Source of the DNA: Platerodrilus igneus
Taxonomy: Eukaryota > Arthropoda > Insecta > Coleoptera > Lycidae
Length of the DNA stretch: 64,000 nucleotides
NCBI GenBank assembly: GCA_036346225.1
Contig: JARFIW010000500.1
Span: forward strand, 4,154,001-4,218,000
Reading direction: 5' to 3'
Shown: in pieces, positions 32,925 through 44,551 of the stretch
Layout of the letters: the number at the start of each line of letters is the position of its first letter
Numbering within the stretch: the stretch's first letter is position 1
The notes under the pieces: model-generated
Told to the model about the DNA's origin: nothing
The model's input: the letters and a program-made list of their open reading frames with translations, nothing else
Databases searched by the model: none
Translations under genes and position numbers: made by a program

Positions 32925-33895
32925 CTGGAAATAAACAGGTTATTAGAAGGTTAAAACAATAGGAGAGATTATAGTTGGCGCTGGAGTGATAAATTACACA
33001 AGCGTCAAATAAAATATAGATGAGAATATTATATGGGGTGAAGAAGTTATATATCATTGTGTCTCCGCGATTTGTACGCTACACTGTCGTGAATATATTG
33101 TAGGCTTCAAACACCCGGTGGAAGACAGGGATGAAGTGTAATAATTTCTTGTATATCTATATTGAAGTATACAAACCCGATAGATACGAAACGCATGAAC
33201 GCGCGGAATTTATAAAAAGCTTCAAATACGTTCCTGCGTCAGATTTAGAGCGTGTACGTATATTATTCGAAGCGTAACCAAATGTGCAATGAGCTGTATC
33301 GTGTTGTGCAAAGTGTAAATTGACTGGAGTCTCCAGGGTACGCACAACAATCGTGCCCCTTCAATTAATGTGACAATCTGTCCCCTATAGCGTCTGAATT
33401 TGCCTCAATCAGTAACAATGGTTGAATATTAGTAGAATTGCTTATTCAAATGATTGTTCATTTAAAGCGTAATCGCAACAAGTGTTGCATTTTAGTAAAC
33501 TTTAGGTAGACATTGACATGTCATTCTACTTCTAATAAGAGTTCTGTGCTCGTGTCACGTGTTTACATAATATTTCAGCGTCGTTCCTTCCCCTGACAAG
33601 ACGTTTATTCACTGTCTCATCCTAGATGTAAAGCAATGTTTCCAAAACATTGGAAACAATCTTGAGGTATGTTTCTTTATTTAATGCTACTTCTAGTTAT
33701 TTGCTGACACAGACTAAATTACTAGAAAGCTTTTAAGTCATGTGTACGTACAAAACTTAGAGAACATACATTTCAATTTAATTCGGCAATATTTACAGCT
33801 TCTTTAATTCAAGCACAAAACTGCAACACTATAGTCTCTTAAATGCTTTACAAGCTGCTGCAACTCTAATCCCCTTCTTGTAATACCTTTGTTTA
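32925..33895. other. sens upstream intron or 5' flank
   Basis: Directly 5' of the sens exon (gene on minus strand). A pyrimidine-rich acceptor tract borders 32925. A CACGTG E-box lies at 33556-33561, of interest because sens and proneural bHLH factors are functionally linked, but the factor class binding it is unknown. No N-terminal exon was recognised. Confidence 0.4.
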
Positions 33896-35860
33896 TTGGT
33901 TCGTTTCTCTTCAGCTCTAGCTGGTCACGGTAGTGTAGTTGTCAATACCGTGTAAGATAGCCTTCTTTGGCGTTCCCTTGCAAGGCATAAGCACTTGTGC
34001 GATAGGCCAAAGGGTTCACAGCTGTTACAGACCAGGCTGAATCTGCCCTAGATGAAAATAGCAATATGTTGTTGTCCTTAAGAATGTAAGAAAGAACATA
34101 TTGTCATCGATTGACCACTGAGCCCAGACACATTTATTTAGTACAGTATACGGTGAAAGCCTATTTTGTATTCGTCTCATCAGACTTAAGGATTTAATAT
34201 GAGTCAGGTCACAATAATTTACAGTTGTCGCTATTATACTAAATGATGATTCTTTTCTACCCTGGCAAGGCACGGCAGTTTGATTTTTTCCTTTTTTATG
34301 CACGAAACACTATCGTTAAGTTGTCAACCTCGGGATTATACATATTTCTAGCTCATCGTTGGTGATGATAGCCTGTTTAGCCCTTGCCTTATCAGATAAA
34401 CAAACTTAAGCGACGTTTTACGATGTCGCTGTTAGACTAAATAATGAGACTTTTTTTGCCATAGCTGGGTATTGGTTTCCTTAACTATACAAAGGAACGA
34501 ATCGTTCTCGGCAGCGTTGGCAATCTTGGGAAGACATACCTAGAATACTATTGGAGATGAACCATTTCGTATTCGCTCCGTCCGGCATAAGCATCTATGC
34601 CACACGTAACAAGATTTCGCAGCTGATGCTGATGGATTAGTTTTTACCCTTGCTGGGCACGACAGTGTGTTTACTTTTTTGACCATGCAAGGAACCATGT
34701 ATTGCCGCCGCCTGCCTTGTCAATCTCAGACACCCATACTTACTCCTAGACTAGTTTTGGCCTACTCAGTAAGCTTAAGCTCAAGAAATTTCACATCTGT
34801 CACTATCAAACTATGCGATGAATATGTTTTCTGACCAAGATGGACGTGCCAGCAAGTTGTTGTCCATTATCATACACGAAACAACATCACCGTTAACTGT
34901 ATTTGCAACTCTTGCATACTTTTTACGATTGCCTATTTCGGCTTTACCTTATCATGCATAAACACTTAATGCAACAGGTCGCAAAGATTCACAGCTACCG
35001 TTAGTAGACTAGATGAAAGGTTTGTTTTTTGCAATAGCTGAACATGGTGGTATGTGGTTATTCTTAACCCTGCAAAAAATAACGTACTGTCAACGTCCTA
35101 ACAGGTATAAACACTTATGAGACAAATCAACAAGTATCACAGCTGTCATTGCTATTCTAGGCAATGAGTCTGTTTTCTGCGCTAGCTGAACATGATAGTA
35201 CGTTGTTGTCCATCATCATGCAAGAAACAGCAGATCGTTGTCGATTGGCTGTGTTGTCGTTTTTGGCAACACATATAGCCACTCCTATACTACTGGCGAT
35301 AGTCTGCTTCGACTGTCTTCATCAGTCGTGAACGTTTAAGCGACAGCTTGTAAGTTTCCGTAGCTGTCATTGATAGAATAGATGACGAATCTTTGTCTAC
35401 CCAGGTTAAACACAGCAGCATGCAATGGTCTTTGATTACAAGAGAAACAAAGCTTCACCGTCGGCTGTGTTATTGATCTCCAACGCATGTGTCTAACGCT
35501 ATTGGTAGAAGCTGTTTCGGATCAACTCAGTAGGTGTAACAACTTATGCAACAGATTACATATATGGCTGTTAAATTGTCATAACTTGGGTGGCAGTATG
35601 TTGTTAGCCTAAACTTTGCAAGCAACAATGTATCGGCTATATTGGTGACACCGGACACATACATATACTTATGAGAGCTTGTTTTGGATTGGCTTTATTA
35701 GGTTTAAGCATTTATGCAACAGGCGAAAAGATTTTACAGCTGTTGCTGATAGAATAGATGGCGTGTTGTTTAGTGCATTAGCAAGGCAGGTATGTAAACA
35801 TTGACCATATAAGAAACAAGGTCTTGTTATCGTCCGTATTTTCGGCCTAGGAGTTTGCGC
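33890..35860. repeat. diverged tandem array of about 200-bp units, about 10 copies
   Basis: A CACAGCTGTCGTTGATAGAC-type anchor recurs near 34016, 34219, 34423, 34617, 34792, 34991, 35137, 35357, 35563 and 35737 (spacing 146-220, mostly about 200). Between anchors come, in constant order, a GATGANGANTCTGTTTT block, a GCTGGACATGGCAGTATGTT-like block, a CATGCAAGAAACAAC block, a GTTGTCAATCTCGG-type block, an ACACATACNTACTCCTATAC block and a GGCATAAGCACTTATGCNAC block. Units are strongly diverged. No coding frame persists. Confidence 0.8.
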
Positions 35861-36413
35861 GTGTTCCGGATATCAACAACACAACCGACGACGTTATGTT
35901 ATCTCTTTCATGTTTAAGTTCAATTAAGTACTGCCGTGTCTACCTAGAAAGAAATATCTTTAAAACTGAATTAATCGATTTTTGGAAAATTCTTTTCAAG
36001 TGTAGGATCGTTGCTTTTAATAATATAATCTTTTGGCGATCATTCCAATATAATCACTTAAATTTCTTCGTTTAGTGTCTTCAGTGTTATTAAAGAGTGT
36101 GGCAAAATATACTCAGCCATGGAATATTGCTATAATTTTGTTATTTCCTTGACAACTATAAAAATTGATATTTAAATAAAAGTAAAAGGATACAGAATTT
36201 TGTTATGTAGCAATATTAGCGCAAAAATTATTAAAATGTATTTCCAAAACTTTTTTTTGATACTTTCAATTCAACGCACTTTAGGTAAGCGTACCCTAAT
36301 CGAAGAGCTCCACGCTGAAAAACAATTCGATGTTTAGCAAACGCATTTTTACAAATTGACAGTAAGTGATGTAACGCATACGAGAAGACCTTGGTCTGGT
36401 CTTTTTATTAAAT

Positions 36414-36415
<2 letters not shown>
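35861..36415. other. noncoding spacer
   Basis: No gene or repeat recognised. Confidence 0.4.
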
Positions 36416-36451
<36 letters not shown>

Positions 36452-36570
36452 CAGGTTATTTGCAGTCCGCAATAAGAAATTGTGTAAAACAATATATAAA
36501 ATAAGATGTATCTGTAAACAAACGTCAATAGACTCTATTACTTTCATAGAGTTTGTTTACAGATACATCT

Positions 36571-36616
<46 letters not shown>
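36416..36616. repeat. short hairpin between two (TA)n runs
   Basis: (TA)n at about 36416-36446 and 36576-36616. Between them AAGATGTATCTGTAAACAAA (about 36500-36522) and its inverted complement (about 36551-36575) form an arm of about 30 bp with a 28-bp loop. Confidence 0.8.
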
Positions 36617-36621
<5 letters not shown>

Positions 36622-38548
36622 GTTCTATTTCTTACACGTCGTATGGGTAACTCTGTTATTTGTGACATTAAAGAAAAGGTTAAATAAGGAAAGTAGTGCA
36701 GTTTTTAATACCGAGTTCAGCCATGAAGAGATAATTAACATACAGGGTGTAGCAAAAGCGTTATACCAAAATAACAAAATTTTGATATTTTCTGTTCTGC
36801 TGCGTGGTTCATTTATTATGATAGACAGTAAAACTTTGTAGATGTTTTTTACATTATTTTAAAAGGAAAATAAAATAAACTTATTTGTTTTTACATGGCT
36901 TTGGTCATGTTCGAGTAAATAAGTGAGGTTATGTTTTTTTAAATGGAAACCATAATTGGCGGTAGTTCTGATAGAAAGGCATTTTCTTTCTCTTTTCAGT
37001 GATGTACTACAATGCACATATTCAACATAAAAATTTTTAAAAAAATTTTGTTTTTATGAAATACAAAACTTTGTGTTAAATAATATGTGAATATTTTAGC
37101 TGATTTTAAGAATCAAGTTGCCATATGACACATAACAATAGATTTCACTTGTTTGAATAACAGAAATTAGATAGTACTGTTATTTTGTGTTTATACGTAC
37201 ATTATGTTCTTCTAATAGTTAGAATGTCCTATACAAATTTTTTTCGAGGCAGCAACGTTGGGCGCCAAATTTATGTTATGTAATTCGTGGCAACCACGTT
37301 GGGCGCCAATTTATGCTACGTTGGCTCGTAGCCGTGCGTAACACAAAGAAAAAAAACAAAGAAATGACCGGGCTCAATCGGAGATTAAGTGGGGTTGTAG
37401 AAAGCAGACCAACATATAAGATACGCGGCTGTAAGGAGTTAGTAACAATACCTGCAAAATAAAGAAAATTAGAATAGCAAACCTGCAATAAAAAAAACAT
37501 TAGTCCTGCAAACCTGAAATAAAGAAAAAGCATAGCATGCTGATCAAGCATAGATTGTTCAGTCTTTGTAGAATGGAAAAAAAACTGTTTGGATAATCTA
37601 TATAATATAACAACGGTAAAAGCAATATAAAAATTTTTAGTACAAAGTGAGGTAATATTGGGGAGTAGCAGAAACGTTTCCTCACACAGCAATTAAACAT
37701 AAATCAGACAAAATGTTAAAACAAAATAAATAGGTAAGACACAATTGATATGAGTAATTCAGTAGTATTGATCTTTCTTTCTTTCTTTTTTTTTCTTATG
37801 TTTTAAAATATCATGCAAGTCTTTTGTAAAAGGTATCAGAACGACAAACATATGGTAAAGTAACGGATAGATATTTAAAGTAATAACAAGTAGGAAATAG
37901 TTCAACTTACAAAAGTCCTTCAGCAACGCTTCCTTGCAACGGAAGTGTGAGATTCACGATGTCCTGCACTAACGAAGCACTTCACCCTTGACTGTGAGGG
38001 TGTTGATGGAACTTATCACACGTCACACTAATCACACCTACGCATCTCACTGGGGTTAGCAGCAGACACCATCACGTGACGGAACTATGTAGCATTGATA
38101 AATTTCTTGTTAATTCTATTTCCTGAGACAATAATTTCGAAATATTTTGTAGCACTAGTTTAATTTCAACTGGGATCAAATGTATATTATTTTCATAAAC
38201 TTCCAAAAAGCAGTGAGAAACTTCAACCAATACCTTTGTAAACCGGTAGTCTGTTATATTTCGCAAATAACGTAATTCGCGCAAGCAATGATCTATTTTA
38301 GATTCTTTGGTGTTAGAAAAATGCAGAAACTACAGTATCCACTGTATTTAAATAAGCCAAAGTGTGCACTAATCTGATAAAACAAAGGGACACTAGACTA
38401 GATCGCACACACATTAATCCTAAAGAAAGAATCGGTAGTTTAGCATTTTACGCTATTTCCAAATTTGTAAATACGTTTCTGCAAATTACTATTTCTATAT
38501 TTTATATTTATTAACTCCTTAAGCGAATGCATCGTATTATAATTAAAT

Positions 38549-38650
38549 TTGGCGCCTAACGTGGAACTCGATAAACGTGGGGCTCGATAAACGTGGGGCT
38601 GGACAACGTGGGGCTCGATAAACGTGGGGCTCGATAAACGTGGGGCTCGA
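38549..38650 (+). repeat. primer-binding site expanded into a 17-bp minisatellite
   Basis: TTGGCGCCTAACGTGGAACT is followed by five to six copies of CGATAAACGTGGGGCT. The unit equals the sequence that normally follows a Gypsy primer site (ACGTGGGGCTCGA). Confidence 0.75.
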
Positions 38651-38894
38651 TTTTTTTTCTCTCTGCTCGATTTTTTTGATTTGCTCTCGATTTTTTTGGT
38701 TTGCTCTTGATTTTTTTAAAATTTTTTTTATGACTTTGATGTTTTTTTTGGCTTATTGGTCTTGCGTTTTCTCTGATAAGCTTGTGTCCGAAAACACTGG
38801 CGCCCATTTCGTATTCCTATTCATATTTTTGTAGCTAGCCCATCCCGTGACTTTTTCTTCTGGCTAGTTCTACCATTTGTTCACTTTTTGACTA

Positions 38895-39188
38895 TTATAG
38901 TCGCTTTCTACATCCATTCCTTGAGGTAGGCTTCAGATCTATTTTCTTTTCTTTTAGGAATTTCGACTTGGTCGCTTCTGTAGGTCTGTTAGCCATACTT
39001 TGCTTGAGTAATCGTTTCATACAAATCTGTGTTACCTCAGTCGGAAGTATTCTAGATTGTGTACTAGCTTGCCTTTGTCCTTTGCTTTGTCTTGGTTCTT
39101 TCTTTGCTGCACACTTGAGGGTGACAGTTTTGCTACGAGTTTTCTTCCTCGTTTTTTTCTTTTCTCTTGGTTTCTCCGCGGGAACCAA
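38895..39188 (-). CDS. basic ORF in LTR debris
   Basis: A 97-residue open frame very rich in K and R (for example KPREKKKTRKKTRSK), with no recognised domain. It overlaps an alternative frame at 39032-39280. It could be a remnant of a nucleic-acid-binding gag tail, but that is a guess based on composition and context only. Confidence 0.15.
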   Translation of the reverse strand: MVPAEKPREKKKTRKKTRSKTVTLKCAAKKEPRQSKGQRQASTQSRILPTEVTQICMKRLLKQSMANRPTEATKSKFLKEKKIDLKPTSRNGCRKRL

Positions 39189-40676
39189 AACTTTTCTTCG
39201 AGGTGGAGAACAGAAATGTCCCTTTTGGGGACATCCGTCTTTTGACGCTTTTGAAAGTAGCTAAGACCTTTAATCCTCATTGGCTGTCTACTTGATGCTT
39301 TCTTTACCTGTTCTGTCGTTGTTGGTTACGATAGATGACTTTGTCTTCTTTTGGAAAAATGTTCTTTCTTTTATACTGGTGTTGGTCCTTCAAACCGGAT
39401 AACATTTTTTTTGTTTGGTTCCTTCTCAATCGTTTTTCTTTTTTTCAAATAGCATGCAAGTCTATGGTAAAAGGTATCAGAACGACAAAGATATGGCAAA
39501 ACAACGGATAGCTATTTAAAGTAAGAATAAGTAGGAAATAGTTCAACTTACAAAAGGTCCTTCAGTAACGCTTCCTTGCAATTGAAGTGTGGGATTCACG
39601 ATGTCCGGCACTAACGCAGCACTTCACCCTTGACAGGGAGGGTGTTGATGGAACTTATCACACGTTACCCTAATCACACCTACGTATTTCACTGGTGTTA
39701 GCAGCAGACATTATCACGCGACTGAACTAAGTAGCATTGATAAATTTCTTGTTAATTCTATTTCCTGAGACAATAATTTCAAAATATTTTGTAGCACTAG
39801 TTTCATTTCAACTGGGATCAAATGTATATTATTTTCATAAACCTCCAAAAAGCAGTGAGAAACTTCAACCCATACCTTTGTAAACCGGTAGTCTGTTATA
39901 TTTCGCAAATAACGTAATTCGCGCAAGCAATGATCTATTTTAGATTCTTTGGTGTTAGAAAAATGCAGAAACTACAGTATCCACTGTATTTAAATAAGCC
40001 AAAGTATGCACTAATCTGATAAAACACAGGGACACTAGACTAGATCGCACACACATTAATCCTAAAGAAAGAATCGGTCAGTTTAGCAAGTTCTACGACT
40101 ATTATTTCACAAGACAAACAACTAAAACCACAAATTAGTAAAGTACGCGTATCACTAAAGTCGGTCCGTCAAATGTTCCTTAAAGCATTTGTCTCACAAG
40201 AAAAACAACTAAAACAATTAGTAATCACACGTAAGCAATAAAACCGTCCGTCAAATGTTCCGTACAACACACGTGCCTCGAGTTTAACAAGTTTTATCGC
40301 TTTTATTTCCAACAGAAAATCAACTAAAAACATGCCGTGCTGGTTCATGAACAATACGAAAATTAATCCCGCATTAATTCTTACTATTGTCAAAAGCAGA
40401 AAGAAGCAGTATTTTCAACGTAATTAATATATCGGAACAAAGAACAAAACTCCGACTGTTCATCTGTTTATATCAATTCCTCGCTATTACAACCGCTTAT
40501 CGTCTCTTATCTAGACTTGTATATCCACATAAGGAACAAAATTTATATTTACGGCAAGACAAGAACGATGCAATCTATTCATTATAACACGACGCATTCG
40601 TCAACGAGTTAATAAATATTAAATATAGAAATAGTAATTTGTAGAAATGTATTTATAAATTGGGAAACAGTGTAAA

Positions 40677-41716
40677 ATGTTAAAACTACAAAAATTTCCG
40701 TTACAAAATGAAGAAAAAAATGACATGCTCTTTTGCTACTATTCTTCAAATCATAACTCACGTGCAGCAGCGGGTTTGTACTTTGAAAGATACATGGAAC
40801 GTAAGCAACTACACTGTCGGATATTTAGCAAACTTGAAAATAATCTTAAGGCATATGGTGCATTTATCAAACCTAACTTCTTACGAAAATATGAAGAAAC
40901 TGTTGAAACGAATGTGTTGGCGTTTGTTATCTATAAACCAGAATCTTCTACTGCCGAAATTGCAAACCACTGTGCAACTTCTAAGGAAACTGTGAGGTGT
41001 ATTCTGAAAAGTCGGAAATATCATCCCTATCACTATTCTACTTCGAATACATTGTATCCAGTGGATAATCAAAGACGGATAACATTTTGTCGTTGGTACC
41101 TTAATAAATGTGAAGCGGATTCATATTTTTGGAGAACCATTATGTTTACTGACGAGACTAAATTTACAAATAACGGAATATTTAATCGGCATAACAAAGT
41201 ATTTTATTCTCAAAAAAATCCTAAACGTGTGCGTGAATCCAGAGATCAACATCAATTTGGTATTAATTGTTGGTGTGAAATATTTTGTGGAAAAATTATT
41301 GGACCTTTTTTTATAACGACAATTTGACCGCTGCAAATTACTTAAATTTCCTAAAATACCAACTGGAAGAATATTAGAATGAATTACCTCTTAACATCCA
41401 TTACAGACTAAAGTATTTCCAACATGATGGTGCCCCTGCATCAGTGAAGCAATATTTAACTGATCGTTTTGAGCACGTGATTGGTAACAAAATGGAAATT
41501 GATTGGCCTGCACGTTCACCACAACTTACGCCATTAGATTTTTATTTGTGGGGTGATTTAAAAAATAAAGTGTATTCTACTAGTCCTCAAACGCTTGAGG
41601 ATTTAATAGCTAGAATCCAAACAGCAATTGCAAGCATTGATGCACGTCATGTTAAAAAACGATGTGAGCTGTGCCTTAAAAAAAATGGTGCGCACTTTGA
41701 ACACCTTATGAAGTGA
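40677..41716 (+). pseudogene. rosa/DD41D-type mariner transposase
   Basis: The frame from 40677 to 41327 holds an N-terminal helix-turn-helix region with the N....A...Y pattern, then KYEETVETNVLAFV, CATSKETVRCILK, and MFTDETKFTNNG with the first catalytic aspartate. A frameshift near 41310 and a stop near 41375 precede the second block QHDGAPASVKQYL (second aspartate). The third block WPARSPQLTPLDFYLWGDL carries the third aspartate 36 residues on, against 41 in typical members, so a short deletion is likely. Transposases of this kind cut and paste at TA. Confidence 0.85.
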
Positions 41717-42250
41717 TATTATATTTAAAGTTTTTAACATAATTTGTTTTTGATATTTTTGTTACGTCATGCATAAGTATTTTATTATTTAATAGCAAGT
41801 TTCGTATTTCATAAAAACAAAATTTTTTCAAAAATTTTTATGTTGAACATGTGCATTGTAGTATATCACTGAAAAGAGAAAAAAAATGCCTTCTTATCAG
41901 AACTACCGCCAATTATGGTTTCCATTAAAAAAACATAACCTCACTTATTTACTCGAACATGACCAAAACCATGTAAAAACAAATAAGTTTATCTTATTCT
42001 ATTTTTAAAATAATGTAAAAAACATCGACAACGTTTTACTCTATCTAGCACAATAAATGAACCACGAAGCAAAACAAAAAAGATCAAAATTTCGTTATTT
42101 TAGTATAACGCTTTTGCTACACCTTGTATGTTAATTATCTCTTCATGGCTGAACTCGGCATTAAAAACTGCACTACTTTCCCTATTTAACCTTTTCTCTA
42201 ATGTCACAAATAACAGAGTTACCCATACAACGTGTAAGAAATAAGGCACC

Positions 42251-42253
<3 letters not shown>

Positions 42254-42292
<39 letters not shown>
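42254..42292. repeat. (TA)n microsatellite
   Basis: Shared boundary of the rosa element and the family A LTR element. Confidence 0.95.
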
Positions 42293-42294
<2 letters not shown>

Positions 42295-44414
42295 CTCATA
42301 TTTAGACCAGGGTAGAAAATTAATGAATTACATAAAATAATTTTAATCACCGTGTATAAGGAATTTTATTAGATAATACGCTTTATTAAAACACCGTGGA
42401 GAATAAAAATTAATTCGTTTCAGTAAAAATAAGAGATTTAAATCATGTACAAGACGCTTTATATCAAAAGAAACAGTATTAACAAGCTCTACGTGTAATA
42501 TATTTATTCCGAGGAAAAAAAACAAATGGAAATTACGTGCAAAATTTATATTAATTAACCTTATTTTAAGTAACCGGTATTAAACAAAGTGTACACATAA
42601 TAATTAATATTTAATTTGTATTCGCTAAAAATGAAATGATAGAAGTCAATTTTAATTGGAGTTAATTAAACCATTATTAATAATAAGCATAAAAGTCTGT
42701 GAAAATCCAGGATTATAATACCAGAAAATAAAGCTCTGAGAATTAATATTATGTTTGAACACCTGCGTAGTTTAAAAAGCTCATTCGGCGAAAATTTTGT
42801 AGATAACAAATGGTTTCAAAGAATCTTGGAGAAACCGTGGCTTAATATTCACGAGAAGGTGCGATACGGGGTTATTTAACCCAGATAGTCCACATGGACT
42901 AAAATAATCGATAATAAGGAATATCAATTTGCACTAATAAGAACAGGGTACATAGAGACAGATAATATGCACAAGACCGAGACACATATAGTAAAAGGCG
43001 TGATTTAAGCAACGTCACGAGGGTCACGATTGGTTGAAAGTAGGATGCAAATATCAGAGGTAGCAACAACGATTTCTGTATAAAATTTAATTAGGTATTC
43101 TCAGACGTTGCGTGCCGTGTGGAAATTTTCTGAGATTTAACTGGGGCGAGAGAAAAATTCGTAAAAACCGATGCGCGGGCTACGGACTGGGAACAGAGCA
43201 TGCGAAATTCTAGAAACTGGCCGTTTTGGGGAACAGACCGACAGACAGGCTAACTTCTATATATACCGAGGTGAATATAAACAAGCTCTCTTAGACTTTT
43301 GACTATTCGATGCGTTAAAAGCTCTTACATCCGCGACTTGATTCAAGATGTTAAACAGTGCATTTTAGTTTGATAAAATAATTTAAAATTTTGCTCGTAT
43401 ATTTTAGTGATTCAAAATAGTTTGTTATTTACGTGCTAACATGAATGTACTTCAGTGCACTTAGATACAAGGTAATAAAATTTAGTATCACTGTACCAAT
43501 TAGCAAAATTTACAACGACAAATGTATACACAAAAGTAGGCAGTTTTGGCGTATATTGGTGAAAGACGCATGAATTTCTTTGCTATTTTTCGGGGTGTTA
43601 ATAATTAAATGGTTCAAATACGTGTCTGGATCCACGAAACAAGGGTCAGATATACACAGATGAGTTCCGGAAAAGCCCAGAAACAACTTTAAATAAATGG
43701 TGATGGAGAAAATTTTAAAAGCGTTGAGAATTAGAAGCCGTAAATATAATCCTGTTGGAATGGTGTGATTAACTAAAGGGACGATGTACATTGAAGCTAC
43801 GAGGACAGTAACCTTCAGGTAAATTATACTATTTTGTTTGACATTTTGTGTGTGTTGAATTACTTTATAATTGATTTACTTTAAATGGACATTAGTGAAA
43901 TTGTACTAACCATAAAATTTTAATTTTAAGATGAAATTTGCTTGTTTAAGTAGAAAGGGTATTTAGTATTGATGTTCTGGATTATGATGAAATTTTAGGT
44001 ATGTCTTTGAGCTCAATTAGACGAACCTGGTTAATTAACGTAAAGGGTGGTAGATGCTCCTTTTACTCTGCATATATTGTTATATTAATTAGTAGGCATC
44101 CAACAAGGACTTTAATTCTGGATGCACATTAAAATGATAATAAAATTAATCTTGAAATTCTTTTAAAACTGAATTTTATGCTGAAATTTAATTTGAAAAT
44201 TTAATGTATTCTGAATATTGATGTAAATAGAGTTAACGTTGATGTTTGTGGTAGGAATGTGTTGTTTAATTTTATGAATGAGGAGGTTTATAAAATTAGG
44301 TGAGCAGCCGAGGCGAAAAGAGGATCACAGCAGTTTATGACGCCCAATCGGTGGGACTAGAATTTTTTTGTTGTAAGGAGCCAGTTCCCGCATTCAAAGG
44401 AGCATTTCACAGCA
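42293..44414 (+). repeat. 5' LTR, family A (L3)
   Basis: From TACTCATATTTAGACC to CACAGCA. It does not start with the usual TG. A TATA box is at 43258-43265 and an AATAAA at about 43472. A fossil primer-site module (ATCACAG, then TGACGCCCAATCGGTGGGAC) lies at about 44324-44360. Confidence 0.88.
43258..43265 (+). promoter_or_regulatory. TATA box of the family A LTR
   Basis: TATATATA preceded by CTTC and followed by CCGAGG. It is conserved in L3 and L4 (about 48473-48480) and, altered, in the other copies. It would place the U3/R border near 43290. Confidence 0.55.
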
Positions 44415-44418
44415 TATA

Positions 44419-44438
44419 TGGCGACCACAATGTGAGGG
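44419..44438 (+). promoter_or_regulatory. primer-binding site, family A
   Basis: TGGCGACCACAATGTGAGGG starts 4 bp after the LTR end CACAGCA. It resembles lysine-tRNA-type sites (TGGCGCCCAAC...) with substitutions. Confidence 0.6.
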
Positions 44439-44551
44439 CTCGAATTCCAGATAGTGTTTAACTATTCCAGGAAACTGGCGATCTGAGAGAGAGAGTTTTT
44501 GTGTGTGTATAAATTTAAAAGTATTTTAGAGTGTGTGAGTGATTTAAACGT

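Larger units (their letters stand above)
37250..40600. mobile_element. decayed Gypsy-like LTR debris nested in the mariner element
   Basis: Direct repeats of about 645 bp (37806-38450 and 39447-40090) are about 93 percent alike by eye. Primer-site sequences occur on the minus strand twice (CCACGTTGGGCGCCA at 37296-37310 and a second copy near 37250-37263) and on the plus strand at 38549 (TTTGGCGCCTAACGTGGAAC). A roughly 100-bp repeat with TCCGTCAAATGTTCC lies at 40080-40330. No gag, protease or polymerase is recognisable. This looks like several rearranged LTR and leader pieces. Confidence 0.5.
36617..42253 (+). mobile_element. rosa-type mariner with 0.48-kb inverted repeats and nested debris
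   Basis: The left end (AGGGTGTTCTATTTCTTACA) and right end (inverted, CAGGGTGCCTTATTTCTTAC) match for about 480 bp (36617-37095 and 41785-42253). Both edges lie on (TA)n. A mariner transposase pseudogene occupies 40677-41716. The 37.25-40.6 kb part is LTR-element debris inserted later, which accounts for the 5.6 kb length. Confidence 0.8.

Noticed and set aside
33057..33886. Extension of the sens frame to the methionine at 33057
   Set aside because: The segment upstream of 32924 is hydrophobic and AT-rich and is preceded by a proper acceptor site at 32925-32926, so it is intronic.
33890..35860. CRISPR-like array
   Set aside because: The repeats are about 200 bp, diverged and without short identical repeats and unique spacers; the genome is eukaryotic.
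38556..38834. Frames on both strands across the T-rich patch after the primer-site minisatellite
   Set aside because: They are created by the 17-bp repeat and by T/A-rich composition.
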